From Aliiglaciecola sp. LCG003 (GTDB taxonomy: Bacteria > Pseudomonadota > Gammaproteobacteria > Enterobacterales > Alteromonadaceae), in NCBI RefSeq assembly GCF_030316135.1, contig NZ_CP128185.1, positions 682,001 through 746,000 on the forward strand: DNA of 64,000 nt, read 5' to 3'. The notes beneath the pieces were generated by a model. It was not told where the DNA came from and ran no database searches. It saw nothing but the letters and a program-made list of their open reading frames with translations. Position numbers and translations under genes: made by a program. Below are positions 10,542 through 19,451 of this stretch, piece by piece (within the stretch, counting starts at the first letter, position 1; the number at the start of each line of letters is the position of its first letter).

Positions 10542-10832
10542 ATGAACAGGACGTTAAAATGTAGTTTATCAATTGCATCAAGTTGTTTGCTGGTTAGTCT
10601 AGTGGCAGCCCACATCTCATTGGAACAATCCGCTGATTTTTGTGCCAACATAGAGCGTGGACAATATGAAGTGAGCTTACCTATGAGTCATCCGCTTAAC
10701 CGATGTGCTGCTGGGCAATCTAAAAATGTCAGTTGGACAAATTGGTTTTCTGGCCGCTCACCAAGTTATCAATTTCATTATTTAGACCTTCTAGAGCTCC
10801 TTTCCAGAAGCACAGAAGAAAAAGCTAATTAG
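10542..10832 (+). CDS. Small secreted hypothetical protein
   Basis: 96 residues. AGGG lies at a proper distance from the ATG. An N-terminal hydrophobic segment (about residues 9-25) looks like a signal peptide or anchor. Two Cys (in ADFCANIE and NRCAAGQ) could form a disulphide in the periplasm. No family recognised. It is followed 18 bp later by the DUF2970 gene, and the two may be co-transcribed. Confidence 0.6.
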   Translation: MNRTLKCSLSIASSCLLVSLVAAHISLEQSADFCANIERGQYEVSLPMSHPLNRCAAGQSKNVSWTNWFSGRSPSYQFHYLDLLELLSRSTEEKAN

Positions 10833-10850
10833 CCTTTGGACGTCAATTAA

Positions 10851-11054
10851 TTGAATCAATCTCAAACTAAGGCCGCATACCTTTGGAACATTTTCAAGAG
10901 CGTTGCCGCGAGCGTTTTTGGGGTTCAGTCTGATAAAAACTACAAACATGATTTTGAACAAAAATCATTCCTTCCTTACCTAATGGTAGGAATTGTTTTT
11001 GTTACTGCGCTTGTACTGGGACTGGTATTACTCGTTAATATGTTACTACCATAG
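10851..11054 (+). CDS. DUF2970 small membrane protein
   Basis: 67 residues. LWNIFKSVAASVFGVQSDKNYKHDF followed by one transmembrane helix (about 44-65) is the DUF2970 pattern; function unknown. The start must be TTG at 10851: an in-frame TAA lies directly before it, and the first in-frame ATG is within the helix. It ends close to the convergent dam gene. Confidence 0.75.
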   Translation: MNQSQTKAAYLWNIFKSVAASVFGVQSDKNYKHDFEQKSFLPYLMVGIVFVTALVLGLVLLVNMLLP

Positions 11055-11121
11055 ATAAAATTAATTCGTGATATAGGCTACCGTAGCTATGTCTATCCGC
11101 CTTATATTTCCTCATCTATCC

Positions 11122-11940
11122 TTATTTATATAGCGCTAGCAGTTCACTCACTTTTACTCTCTTGTCGCCTTTTTGGCTAATGGTTCTGCTTACCATTAAC
11201 TGAGTTACATCCGCCTGAGAATATATTTCCCGGGTAAATGGAGTGTCGTGATTACTAATCAAAACATGACACTGTTTTTTGTCGGTGTGTTCTTTGGCTA
11301 ATTTAGCTAAATTTTTTTGATCTTCTATCGTAAATGCCGTTTTAGAGTATTGAGTGAATTTAGCTGTCATGCTAATCGGGGCGTAAGGCGGATCACAATA
11401 TACAGTATCTAGTTTTCTAGATCGCTTAAACGTATTTTCATAAGATTCACAAGTGAATACAGCCTTTTGCGCCTTTTCAGCAAAATAATAGAGTTCCTTT
11501 TTTGGGTAATATGGGGATTTGTAACGGCCAAAAGGAACATTGAAGCCGCCCGATAAATTGTAGCGGCACAGACCATTATAGCCGTGACGATTGAGATATA
11601 AGAATAAACACGACTTGAATTGAATATCATTAGAAGCGTTGAATTCTTTTCTCAATTGATAGAATCGTTCTTCCTGATTATTTTTGGCGCAAAAAAGTTT
11701 TTCAGACTCTTTTATGTAAAACTCAGTATTGTTCTTTAACTCATTGTATAAATTGATTAAATCAGGATTAATGTCATTTAAAAGATAATTTTCATAATCA
11801 GTATTAAGAAACACTGAACCGGCGCCGACGAAAGGCTCTATTAGTTTTTTTCCTTCAGGCAATCTTTTACAAATGTCTTCAATCAGCCCATATTTTCCGC
11901 CTGCCCATTTGAGAAACGCTCTGTTTTTATTTTTTTTCAT
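11122..11940 (-). CDS. dam: DNA adenine methylase (GATC)
   Basis: 272 residues, D12-class adenine-N6 methyltransferase. FLKWAGGK at 9-16 and EPFVGAGSVFLN form the AdoMet site, and DPPY (in VYCDPPYAPIS) is the catalytic motif. It methylates GATC, serving mismatch repair and replication timing in this order. It lies 44 bp downstream of damX on the same strand, as in enterobacteria. Confidence 0.95.
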   Translation of the reverse strand: MKKNKNRAFLKWAGGKYGLIEDICKRLPEGKKLIEPFVGAGSVFLNTDYENYLLNDINPDLINLYNELKNNTEFYIKESEKLFCAKNNQEERFYQLRKEFNASNDIQFKSCLFLYLNRHGYNGLCRYNLSGGFNVPFGRYKSPYYPKKELYYFAEKAQKAVFTCESYENTFKRSRKLDTVYCDPPYAPISMTAKFTQYSKTAFTIEDQKNLAKLAKEHTDKKQCHVLISNHDTPFTREIYSQADVTQLMVSRTISQKGDKRVKVSELLALYK

Positions 11941-11984
11941 GGTTTCTAATTATTTGGTTTTGTCTGGAATGCCAATCTCGTCGA

Positions 11985-13424
11985 TCATTCGTTGATTAAA
12001 GCCAATTCTTCCTTTATCTGTTTAATCGACTTAGCAAACGGTTGAGCGCTATTCATGCCGGCTGGGAGATCAAGCGCATAATCTCGCGCTTGCTGCAAAG
12101 TTTCAAATGTTTTTCGATCAACTATTACATGCCAATCACCACCAAAGCGCTTTGTAGTATACAACCAGACTAAGTCGGCTAAATTATTATTGCTTATGTA
12201 TCGCTGCGCATCTTCTAAGTCACTCATTGCCGCAAGTTGCAGCGCAAATCGTTCGTTGTCCAGTTCCATCAAAGGATGAGTTACAGCTGAGGCAACTTCA
12301 ATTTGGGCTTCAACATTCATATTTACAGTGATTGGCTCAATTGGAGCCGCAGGACTGTCGTTGTCTTGCTGCTGTTCCCTCTTTCTCGATGCTTCACTTA
12401 TTTTGCTAATCTCTGTTTGCCAATCCGTTACCGTTTGTTGCTTATCATTTATCGTGACACCCATGTTATCTTTTTCAATGGCAGAGACTTTTTCCTCGGC
12501 TTTAGATAGGAAGGGAGAAATACTCGAGGGCTCTTTTGACTTTTTGATAGCAAAACCGTTTATCATGGGTGTCATGATAGGGGGTACATTCTGATTTTGG
12601 CTTTTACTAATAATAGGGGGGGCGTCCTGGCTTAGACTATGGTTGGGAATACTAGCACTGGCGGTGACATTACTTGACTGGCTGTCAGTATAGTTAAAAT
12701 TTGGGTCGAGGAATTCGTAAAATTCTCGAGGGTATTGCCAAAATAAAATGCTTAAAAACAGTATTACAAACAGCGTTGCAGCTAAGTATTTAAACCAGCG
12801 TGATTTTATTAATGGTGCCCCGTAGCTCGGCTGCAAGGCTTTACGGTCAACAATCCTCTGAGAAAATAGCAATCTATTTTTTGCTATGAGCGTGTCTAGC
12901 TCAGAGTCGGTTTGGGTTGCCTTGATTAAATCTGAACTCAATAAAATAGGTGTACCGCTGTTATTTTTAGAAAGGACTGATTTTGCCTCAAGCGCCCAGT
13001 CAGATGCACCAAAGAGCAATACATTGATATGTCTATTTTGTTGTTCCACCTTATTGCTCTGAACAAGCTCCCACAGTTCTTGGATACAATTGACTGACAT
13101 ATGTTCTGCAGGGAAAATACAAATTAAAATTGGACCTGACTGTGGGGAAAGTTGTGAACGTAATAGCTCACCAAGTGATGTTGCGCTGTCGGAGTATTGG
13201 AGGCCTAATTGGCGACATATTTCGCGTTTAAAATCGCTATCGTTCCAACTACTGTCTGCATTTAAGTAGGCGATCTCGGTATTTTCATGTTGTTGGGAAA
13301 TAAAGAGCTGAAGAGACGCTTTTTGCTTTGAAATACTATCACTGCTAATAAAAATTAGCTGACTTGAGTAAGAAACAAGATATTCTAATCGACTTTGCAG
13401 TTCGTTTTCAGCCACTTTATGCAC
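11985..13424 (-). CDS. damX: DamX-like SPOR-domain cell-division protein
   Basis: 479 residues. The N-terminal part (about 20-165) resembles an AAA/ExeA-like domain but without a clear Walker A motif. A transmembrane helix lies at 211-229, followed by a low-complexity periplasmic linker (about 240-385) and a C-terminal SPOR domain (about 391-470) that binds denuded peptidoglycan at the septum. Context aroB-damX-dam supports the name. The linker contains two copies of the window-wide repeat core, encoding MTPM (284-287) and MGVT (321-324), so this part of the protein may have grown by repeat insertion. Confidence 0.88.
   Translation of the reverse strand: MHKVAENELQSRLEYLVSYSSQLIFISSDSISKQKASLQLFISQQHENTEIAYLNADSSWNDSDFKREICRQLGLQYSDSATSLGELLRSQLSPQSGPILICIFPAEHMSVNCIQELWELVQSNKVEQQNRHINVLLFGASDWALEAKSVLSKNNSGTPILLSSDLIKATQTDSELDTLIAKNRLLFSQRIVDRKALQPSYGAPLIKSRWFKYLAATLFVILFLSILFWQYPREFYEFLDPNFNYTDSQSSNVTASASIPNHSLSQDAPPIISKSQNQNVPPIMTPMINGFAIKKSKEPSSISPFLSKAEEKVSAIEKDNMGVTINDKQQTVTDWQTEISKISEASRKREQQQDNDSPAAPIEPITVNMNVEAQIEVASAVTHPLMELDNERFALQLAAMSDLEDAQRYISNNNLADLVWLYTTKRFGGDWHVIVDRKTFETLQQARDYALDLPAGMNSAQPFAKSIKQIKEELALINE
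12454..12576. repeat. Two opposed repeat cores inside damX
   Basis: GACACCCATG at 12456-12465 and CATGGGTGTC at 12564-12573, both exact, in opposite orientation about 100 bp apart. They fall in the linker between the membrane helix and SPOR domain, in frame and without disturbing the reading frame. The arrangement matches the inverted pairs seen in non-coding DNA elsewhere in the window. Confidence 0.85.
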
Positions 13425-13436
13425 TCAGACTTATGA

Positions 13437-14510
13437 TTAACCCAATATTTCTTTAAGTAAGCTCACGTCAATATCGCTAGTCACCGAAGCTTCTCCTAGA
13501 CGGTTAGGAATGACAAATCTGATTGAACCTGATTTCACTTTTTTGTCGTGTTGCATATGCTTAGCAAAATGTGAGTAGTCCATATTAGCTGGGGGAGATA
13601 TTGGCAGCTTGAATTTTGCTATCAACGCTTCGACTCTAATTAGATCAGATTCACTTAACCAACCTTTGTGAACCGCCACTTTAGACGCAATGATCATTCC
13701 AACTGCAACAGCTTCTCCGTGCAACCACTTTCCATATCCTTGTTCTGCTTCTATCGCATGTCCAAAGGTATGGCCTAAATTTAGAATTGCACGTATACCT
13801 TTCTCTGTTTCATCTTCAGCTACAATTTGTGCTTTAATTTCACAGCATCGAGTGATGGTATATTTTAGATGCTCTTCAGAAAGATTGTTAAGTAAATCTG
13901 CGTGCTTTTCCAACCACGAAAAAAATTGGTAGTCGTAAATGATCCCATATTTGATGACTTCGGCCATACCGGCTGCGAATTCACGTGCAGGCAGTGTTGA
14001 TAGTGACTCTATATCTATTACTACCGATTTTGGTTGGTAGAAAGCGCCGATCATATTTTTACCCAATGGGTGGTTCACTGCTGTCTTACCGCCAACGGAA
14101 GAATCGACTTGAGATAATAAAGTAGTCGGAACTTGTATAAATGGCATTCCACGTTGATAACTAGCCGCAACAAAACCAGTCAGGTCACCGACCACTCCAC
14201 CGCCTAATGCTAACAAAGTTGTATCTCTAGAGGATTTGAGTTCGAGTAACTTAGTAATGACATAATCAAATTGCTGCAGATTTTTGTGTTGTTCACCGTC
14301 TGGAATGCAAACCACATCAACTTCATAATCCAATAAAGCCAATAACAATTTATCCAAAAGGAGTGGTTTCACTACATCATTTGTGACTACTACTACTTTG
14401 TTGGAGCTAATGCTTGAAGCAAAGCTTTGAGAAGATGAGAGTATGCCGCTATCGACATTTATAGGGTAGCTGCGCTCACCCAACTTTACAGTAATTGTTG
14501 ACATGAGCAT
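13437..14510 (-). CDS. aroB: 3-dehydroquinate synthase
   Basis: 357 residues. GGGVVGDLTGFVAASYQRG binds NAD, and the metal ligands are the Glu in MAEVIKYG and the His residues of NLGHTFGHAIE and WLHGEAVAVGM. It makes 3-dehydroquinate from DAHP, the second step of the shikimate pathway. GAGG lies 6 nt before the ATG at 14510, which supports this start over the second ATG at 14504. It is 27 bp downstream of aroK and 12 bp upstream of damX: one transcription unit. Confidence 0.96.
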   Translation of the reverse strand: MLMSTITVKLGERSYPINVDSGILSSSQSFASSISSNKVVVVTNDVVKPLLLDKLLLALLDYEVDVVCIPDGEQHKNLQQFDYVITKLLELKSSRDTTLLALGGGVVGDLTGFVAASYQRGMPFIQVPTTLLSQVDSSVGGKTAVNHPLGKNMIGAFYQPKSVVIDIESLSTLPAREFAAGMAEVIKYGIIYDYQFFSWLEKHADLLNNLSEEHLKYTITRCCEIKAQIVAEDETEKGIRAILNLGHTFGHAIEAEQGYGKWLHGEAVAVGMIIASKVAVHKGWLSESDLIRVEALIAKFKLPISPPANMDYSHFAKHMQHDKKVKSGSIRFVIPNRLGEASVTSDIDVSLLKEILG

Positions 14511-14537
14511 GCAACCCCTCAGATTGAATTCTAAAAA

Positions 14538-15053
14538 CTATAGACCGATCTTCGCGATAATTTGATTTGCGACGGCCCGGGCACTTTGATCATCGGTATC
14601 GACGATATAGTCAGCCACTTCTTCGTACAACGGATTTCTGGAACCAGCGAGTTCCTTTAATACAGCCTCAGGGTCATCGTTCTGCAAAAGAGGTCTGCGT
14701 TTATCTCTTTGAGTTCTTGCCACTTGCTTATCAATTGTGGTCTGTAAATAGACAACAATTCCGCGAGCAGATAAACGATTTCTTACTATCTTGCTAACTA
14801 CAGAGCCGCCACCGGTCGCTAATACAATGCCTTGCTTGTCGGTAAGGTCATTGATAACACCTTCTTCCCTCACTCTAAAGCCATCTTCACCTTCAAGATC
14901 AAATATCCAGGCTATATCAGCCCCTGTACGTCTTTCAATTTCTTGATCTGAGTCGAAAAACTCTAAATGAAGTTCGTCGGCGAGATGCCTACCTATAGTG
15001 CTTTTGCCGGCTCCCATTGGGCCAACAAGAAAAATATTACGTTTTTCAGCCAT
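14538..15053 (-). CDS. aroK: Shikimate kinase I
   Basis: 171 residues from the ATG at 15053. [21 protein letters not shown] is the canonical AroK start; the GTG at 15068 would add five residues. Walker A is GPMGAGKST (11-19), with the shikimate-binding Asp-Arg of [12 protein letters not shown] and GGG in ATGGGSV. It phosphorylates shikimate. In relatives pilQ lies directly upstream; here a transposase gene of opposite strand separates them. Confidence 0.96.
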   Translation of the reverse strand: MAEKRNIFLVGPMGAGKSTIGRHLADELHLEFFDSDQEIERRTGADIAWIFDLEGEDGFRVREEGVINDLTDKQGIVLATGGGSVVSKIVRNRLSARGIVVYLQTTIDKQVARTQRDKRRPLLQNDDPEAVLKELAGSRNPLYEEVADYIVDTDDQSARAVANQIIAKIGL

Positions 15054-15221
15054 TTTTGCTTTTATCACAACTTAAGTTGATTGGGTTTTCGTAGCCCAAT
15101 TTTGAATAAACCAGACCTCGTCGAAATTTCGAGAGCGGGATTATCTCAGTTATGCGTATGCATATGCAAGTTTTGTTAACACCTAGTTGCACTTATTCGT
15201 CTTCTAGGTCATCCCTGTGGC

Positions 15222-15252
15222 ATGACATCCACGTTTTTAACATGGGTGTCAT
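15222..15252. repeat. Inverted repeat-core pair upstream of the Y1 transposase gene
   Basis: ATGACATCCACG, a 7-nt loop and CATGGGTGTCAT: a stem with two mismatches. The right arm holds an exact core (15241-15250). It lies about 100 bp upstream of the transposase ATG and has a matching partner at 16502-16532 beyond its stop codon. The rest of 15054-15353 probably holds the aroK promoter; I see no further motif. Confidence 0.85.
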
Positions 15253-15353
15253 TTTTTCAAATGCCTTAAAAATCTGGACCTTGGGTACAGTAGCAATCCA
15301 ATTTCGACATGATATCTTGCTAGTTAAATTCATTTTACTTTTCAGATTTAATA

Positions 15354-16328
15354 ATGCCTAGAAGTCGAAAGTCACAGATAAATCTAAGTTCAACTGCTTA
15401 CTATCATTGTGTTTCACGATGCGTAAGGCAATGTTTCTTGTGCGGATTCGATAGTCGCTCGGGCATAGACTATGAACATAGAAGAGACTGGCTAGAAAAC
15501 AGAATACTGCAGCTCGGCTCAGTAATGAGTATAAATGTGTGTGCTTATGCTGTCATGAGTAATCACACTCACTTAGTGCTTCATATTGATTCTGAGCAGG
15601 CTGCATCATGGAGCAATTTTGAAGTGTTAACAAGGTGGCATGCACTACATAAAGGCACTCTGTTAACCAGTGCGTATCTGAGTAAGGCCTCCAGGAATAA
15701 GATGACAAGCATGGAGATAGCTAGTGTCGAAGATGTTATTGAAATTTACAGGAAACGCTTATGCGACATTAGTTGGTTCATGCGGCTACTCAATGAATAT
15801 ATCGCGAGGAAAGCGAATAAAGAGGAGAAAAGAGTCGGCCGCTTTTGGGAAGGAAGATATTATTCCCAAGCATTGCTTGATGAAGCCGCTTTACTTACAT
15901 GTATGGCATATGTGGATAATAATCCAATACGAGCTAATATGTCAGATCACCCTAAGCGTTCTGATTTTACAAGTATAAAAATGCGAATGAATACAAATAA
16001 TCATTTTAACAATAGCTTAGCTTCTTTTGAGGATACGATCGGCCTATGTGGGATGGAATTTCGATTACCCTTTCGGTACGCAGACTATTGTAAAATTGTC
16101 CAAGACACAGCCAAAGTAATTATCGAGCAAAGTAAAGATATTCATGATGTTTTAATACAAGATAAACTGACCATAAACGGCTCGAAATGGCTTGAATTAA
16201 ATTTGCACTTAGAATCACATTTTAGCTATGCCATTGGTACAGCGTTGAGTCTGGATCGTTATCGAAAGAATTGTAACTTACAAAGAGTAAAGGGGAGGGG
16301 GCAAGCGAAACGGTTGTTTAATATGTGA
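15354..16328 (+). CDS. Y1 (IS200-like) transposase, REP-associated tyrosine transposase type
   Basis: 324 residues, intact. HUH motif His71-Thr-His73 in SNHTHLVLHI and the catalytic Tyr186 in MAYVDNNPIRANM; GRFWEGRYYSQ at 163-172 is typical of the COG1943 group. Such single-copy transposases (RAYTs) in bacteria are linked to dispersed palindromic REP sequences, which they are thought to move. Here it interrupts the conserved pilQ-aroK junction, in opposite orientation, and lies between two hairpin-forming copies of the window's repeat. The flanks lack the GTAG/GGAG tetranucleotide classic for REPs, so the link is inference. Confidence 0.88.
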   Translation: MPRSRKSQINLSSTAYYHCVSRCVRQCFLCGFDSRSGIDYEHRRDWLENRILQLGSVMSINVCAYAVMSNHTHLVLHIDSEQAASWSNFEVLTRWHALHKGTLLTSAYLSKASRNKMTSMEIASVEDVIEIYRKRLCDISWFMRLLNEYIARKANKEEKRVGRFWEGRYYSQALLDEAALLTCMAYVDNNPIRANMSDHPKRSDFTSIKMRMNTNNHFNNSLASFEDTIGLCGMEFRLPFRYADYCKIVQDTAKVIIEQSKDIHDVLIQDKLTINGSKWLELNLHLESHFSYAIGTALSLDRYRKNCNLQRVKGRGQAKRLFNM

Positions 16329-16501
16329 AGGGGCTTCCAGTCGTATATTGTTGGCAAATCAGGCTATTCTCAAATTTTTCTTATCAAATCTTATAAAACC
16401 GTCAATTTCCCAAAAATAATTTAATGATTTTCCAAGCTAAAAGTTAAGTTTCATACTGTTGAATGGTGAGCATGTGGTTATTCACACGACAGTCAAAACA
16501 T

Positions 16502-16532
16502 ATGACACCCATCTTATAAACATGGGTGTCAT
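16502..16532. repeat. Perfect 11-bp inverted repeat-core pair downstream of the Y1 transposase
   Basis: ATGACACCCAT (16502-16512), a 9-nt loop and ATGGGTGTCAT (16522-16532). It is the cleanest palindrome of the family in the window and lies between the transposase stop (16328) and the pilQ stop (16563). With the pair at 15222-15252 it brackets the transposase gene. It could also serve as a terminator-like structure for pilQ. Confidence 0.9.
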
Positions 16533-16562
16533 ATATTGGGGATTTATTTTTTAAGGTTGAGG

Positions 16563-18326
16563 TTACAAAGAATCAGATAGAATTTTAGGTGTCACGAAAA
16601 TAAGTAATTCGCGTTTTTCGTTGATCTTTTGTGTGTTTTTAAACAGGTTACCAACAAAGGGTAAGTCTCCCAACAACGGAATTTTTGTTACATCATCGGC
16701 GGAGGTTTGTTGAAAAATACCACCTAAAACAATTGTTTCACCATTTTCTACCAATACTTGCGTACTAATCTCTTGAGTATCTATAGCCACCGCGGGTCCG
16801 GTAGAGGTTGAAACTGTTTCCCCTCGGGTGTCTTGGGTGACTACCAAGTCGAGTATAATTCGGTTATCTGGGGTGATATGTGGTGTTACTTTTAAACTTA
16901 GTACCGCTTTCTTAAATTCGACAGAAGTTGCGCCACTAGAAGTCGCTTGAACGTAAGGTATTTCTGTCCCCTGTTCGATGTAGGCCTCTCTTTGGTTAGC
17001 AACGGTAATCCTAGGACTGGCAATTATCTCGCCTTTGTTTTCAGATTCCAACGCTGAAAGCTCTAAATCAATAATGGTGCCATCAACCAACCGAGCTATT
17101 TGTAAGCCGATTCTTCCCGCTGGGTTTGATGCCGGCAAATTAACATTTAGACGATTAGTAAGGGAAGGAAATCCTCCCGCCGCAATGGTATCCGCACCTT
17201 CAATTGAGCCTGAGATGCCACCATCACTGGTTCTGTCACTGAAACCCCATCGTACGCCAAGTTGCTCATCAACATTGTCTCGAACAGTGACCATTCTGGA
17301 TTCAATTAAAACTTGTTTGATTGGGATGTCCAAAGCCGTAATCATCGTGCGTGCTTCTTCAATAGACGTTTGTGTGTCGCGCACTAATAAAGTATTGGTT
17401 CGCTCGTCTATAGTGACCGAGCCTCTGGGGCTAAGTATGCTGGCATCTTCAGATTTTAAAATATTGGCCATTTCAGATGCTTTAGCATAGTTAATTTGTA
17501 TGTTAACTGAACTTAACGGTGCTAAATCGGCCACCTGTTGCTTAGACTGAAGCTCTTGAGTTTCTCTTGCGGTCAATTCTTCTGCAGGAGCAATAAGCAA
17601 AATATTGCCTTCCAATCTCTTATCTAATCCTTTTATTTTCAGGATCATTTCTAGTGCTTGGTCCCAAGGCACACCCGACAAACTAATGGTTACGTTGCCC
17701 GTCACTGTATCAGTAGTAACCAAATTGAAACCATTAACTTGAGCAATGATTTGTAACACTTGGCGCACAGGCACGTCCTGGAAGTCTAGCGAGATAGGGT
17801 CACCAGAAAAAGCATTTTCACTTTTGGTTTCCGCTGATTCAATGGCTTGCTCAATTTCTAAAATCAAGGTCTTTTCGGTCTTTTTGTGTGTATATGAAGC
17901 CTTTTGAACAAGGTCAAAAATCACCCGGCTTCCACTCGATTGTTGGAAGGTTTCTATATTTGTTACCAAGGTAGCGAAATCGGCAACATCTAGTTTAAAT
18001 AGTTGTTCGTTACCCAACTTTACTGAGGGTAGCGTCAGCACAATTTGGTTTTTCTTTTGCGAAATCTGCATTTGATAATCAGCAGTCGAAAAATCCAAAG
18101 TGACGCGAGCTCCGCCGGATGATGTTCGCTTGAAGTCAACATTGGTTAATTCTGACTGTAAGGTGGATGCTATGGCTTTTTCTGTGTCTACCAATACCGG
18201 TTGGGAAGTTTCCTGGCCGAAGGATTTCAATGAAACAAATGACACTGCCATTATCCCAAAAGTAAGCCAATACCAAGTTGAATTGCGCTTGTTCAGCTTC
18301 TTGTTAAATATAAAACGTTCAGACAT
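16563..18326 (-). CDS. pilQ: Type IV pilus secretin
   Basis: About 587 residues. After a membrane segment/signal (about 19-38) come an AMIN-like domain (about 55-165), an STN domain (around ISLDFQDVPVRQVLQIIAQ), a secretin N domain and the C-terminal secretin barrel with VANQREAYIEQGTEIPY and VLGGIFQ. It forms the outer-membrane pore for the pilus. It has one AMIN domain region, shorter than the Pseudomonas protein. GGAG precedes the ATG at 18326 by 9 nt; the in-frame ATG at 18332 is too close to it. The start overlaps the pilP end. Confidence 0.95.
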   Translation of the reverse strand: MSERFIFNKKLNKRNSTWYWLTFGIMAVSFVSLKSFGQETSQPVLVDTEKAIASTLQSELTNVDFKRTSSGGARVTLDFSTADYQMQISQKKNQIVLTLPSVKLGNEQLFKLDVADFATLVTNIETFQQSSGSRVIFDLVQKASYTHKKTEKTLILEIEQAIESAETKSENAFSGDPISLDFQDVPVRQVLQIIAQVNGFNLVTTDTVTGNVTISLSGVPWDQALEMILKIKGLDKRLEGNILLIAPAEELTARETQELQSKQQVADLAPLSSVNIQINYAKASEMANILKSEDASILSPRGSVTIDERTNTLLVRDTQTSIEEARTMITALDIPIKQVLIESRMVTVRDNVDEQLGVRWGFSDRTSDGGISGSIEGADTIAAGGFPSLTNRLNVNLPASNPAGRIGLQIARLVDGTIIDLELSALESENKGEIIASPRITVANQREAYIEQGTEIPYVQATSSGATSVEFKKAVLSLKVTPHITPDNRIILDLVVTQDTRGETVSTSTGPAVAIDTQEISTQVLVENGETIVLGGIFQQTSADDVTKIPLLGDLPFVGNLFKNTQKINEKRELLIFVTPKILSDSL

Positions 18327-18855
18327 TGTCATTTTCTCCTGCCTGTGAAGACATACTCAGTGTAGCTTTGTTTTCCTGCCAGCAACCGGCTCCATCGGGC
18401 AACATTTCAGTAATGAAAATTTCGCCTTCAGAAATTGATGTGATTTTTCCAAAAAACAAACCGATATAATCCCCTGAAGTCACTTTATGCAATGAGCCGT
18501 CATTTGCGCTCACCAACGCCCATTGCTTACCTCTGCTGGTAAAGGTTCCTGATACGGATAATGCGTCTAAGCCAAAAGCTTCAAGAGGTTGTTTTTGTCG
18601 ACTAAAATTAGGTTGTAAACAGTTATCTTTTTTTGTCTCCATGGATTGGATTGCCACGCTTCGAGGCCTAACGAAAGGACTCCTCATATCAGCCGCTTTA
18701 TACTCAAAAGCAGGCATTGTATTGAACTCAGGATAGGGTTCAATGTTGACGGGTGTACTTTGCTTGACTTGCACGACATAACTAACCAAGTCATCTGTTT
18801 GAGCGTCACAGGCTGATATTATAAGAGTGGTTATCACTATCAAGATTTTCTTCAT
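18319..18855 (-). CDS. pilP: Type IV pilus assembly lipoprotein
   Basis: 178 residues with a lipoprotein signal: LIISAC places the acylated Cys at 16. The C-terminal part (LEAFGLDALSVSGTFTSRGKQWALVSANDGSLHKV) is the PilP beta domain that contacts PilQ. It links the inner-membrane PilNO dimer to the secretin. It overlaps pilO by 4 nt and pilQ by a few bases, which implies translational coupling. Confidence 0.95.
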   Translation of the reverse strand: MKKILIVITTLIISACDAQTDDLVSYVVQVKQSTPVNIEPYPEFNTMPAFEYKAADMRSPFVRPRSVAIQSMETKKDNCLQPNFSRQKQPLEAFGLDALSVSGTFTSRGKQWALVSANDGSLHKVTSGDYIGLFFGKITSISEGEIFITEMLPDGAGCWQENKATLSMSSQAGENDNV

Positions 18856-19451
18856 TGTGCCTGCTCCGATACTGCTGTGCGATATGTCTTCGCCTGCAGT
18901 TGCAATCTTAACTCTCCTGCTTCTTGCGAGATATCAAAATTATGCAAAGTAACAATTCTAGGTAAGCCTGCGATATTGGATACGAACTGGCCAAATTCAT
19001 GGTAAGTGCCAATAACCTCCATTTGGATAGGCAGCTCAGTATAAAATTCTTTTGGTATTTCCTGTTGCCAGTTGATTAATCTGAAGGTCAGGCCCGCCGT
19101 AGTGCCCACAAAGGTTATATCGTCTATGAGCCCTGGAGTTTCGTTGCTCGTTGGCAACGATTTCAACATAGATGAAAAATCGTCCTCGATACGCTGCAAT
19201 TGCTCCTCATAAGCCTTCAGATTGACAGCGATTCTATACTTGGCTGCGAAGGTTGATTTGAGTTCAGCTTCTTTTGCTTGAACTGTATCTAACACCGGTA
19301 ACTTCGAAGAGATTAGCGCATAATAGCCGCCAACGGAGACCAATACTGCTACGAAAATTGCTACTACGGTTTTTACTTCAAACGGCCAATTAGCGACTTG
19401 CTCGAAATCGAGCTCGTTCATTTCTTTGAGTTTTTTGAAATCAAACTTCAT
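18852..19451 (-). CDS. pilO: Type IV pilus inner-membrane alignment protein
   Basis: 199 residues. One transmembrane helix (about 28-48) follows a short cytoplasmic tail, then a coiled coil (about 55-95) and a ferredoxin-like periplasmic domain with ELPIQMEVIGTYHEFGQFVSNIAGLPRIV, the typical PilO signature. It pairs with PilN and binds PilP. Overlaps of 4 nt on both sides (ATGA) place it firmly in the pilMNOPQ operon. Confidence 0.95.
   Translation of the reverse strand: MKFDFKKLKEMNELDFEQVANWPFEVKTVVAIFVAVLVSVGGYYALISSKLPVLDTVQAKEAELKSTFAAKYRIAVNLKAYEEQLQRIEDDFSSMLKSLPTSNETPGLIDDITFVGTTAGLTFRLINWQQEIPKEFYTELPIQMEVIGTYHEFGQFVSNIAGLPRIVTLHNFDISQEAGELRLQLQAKTYRTAVSEQAQ

Noticed and set aside
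16801-16840. Repeat core in pilQ (GGGTGTC)
   Set aside because: Only seven bases match and the flanks do not fit the family; expected by chance.
17035-17490. Plus-strand ORF opposite pilQ
   Set aside because: Shadow of the secretin gene; low-complexity and without a ribosome site.
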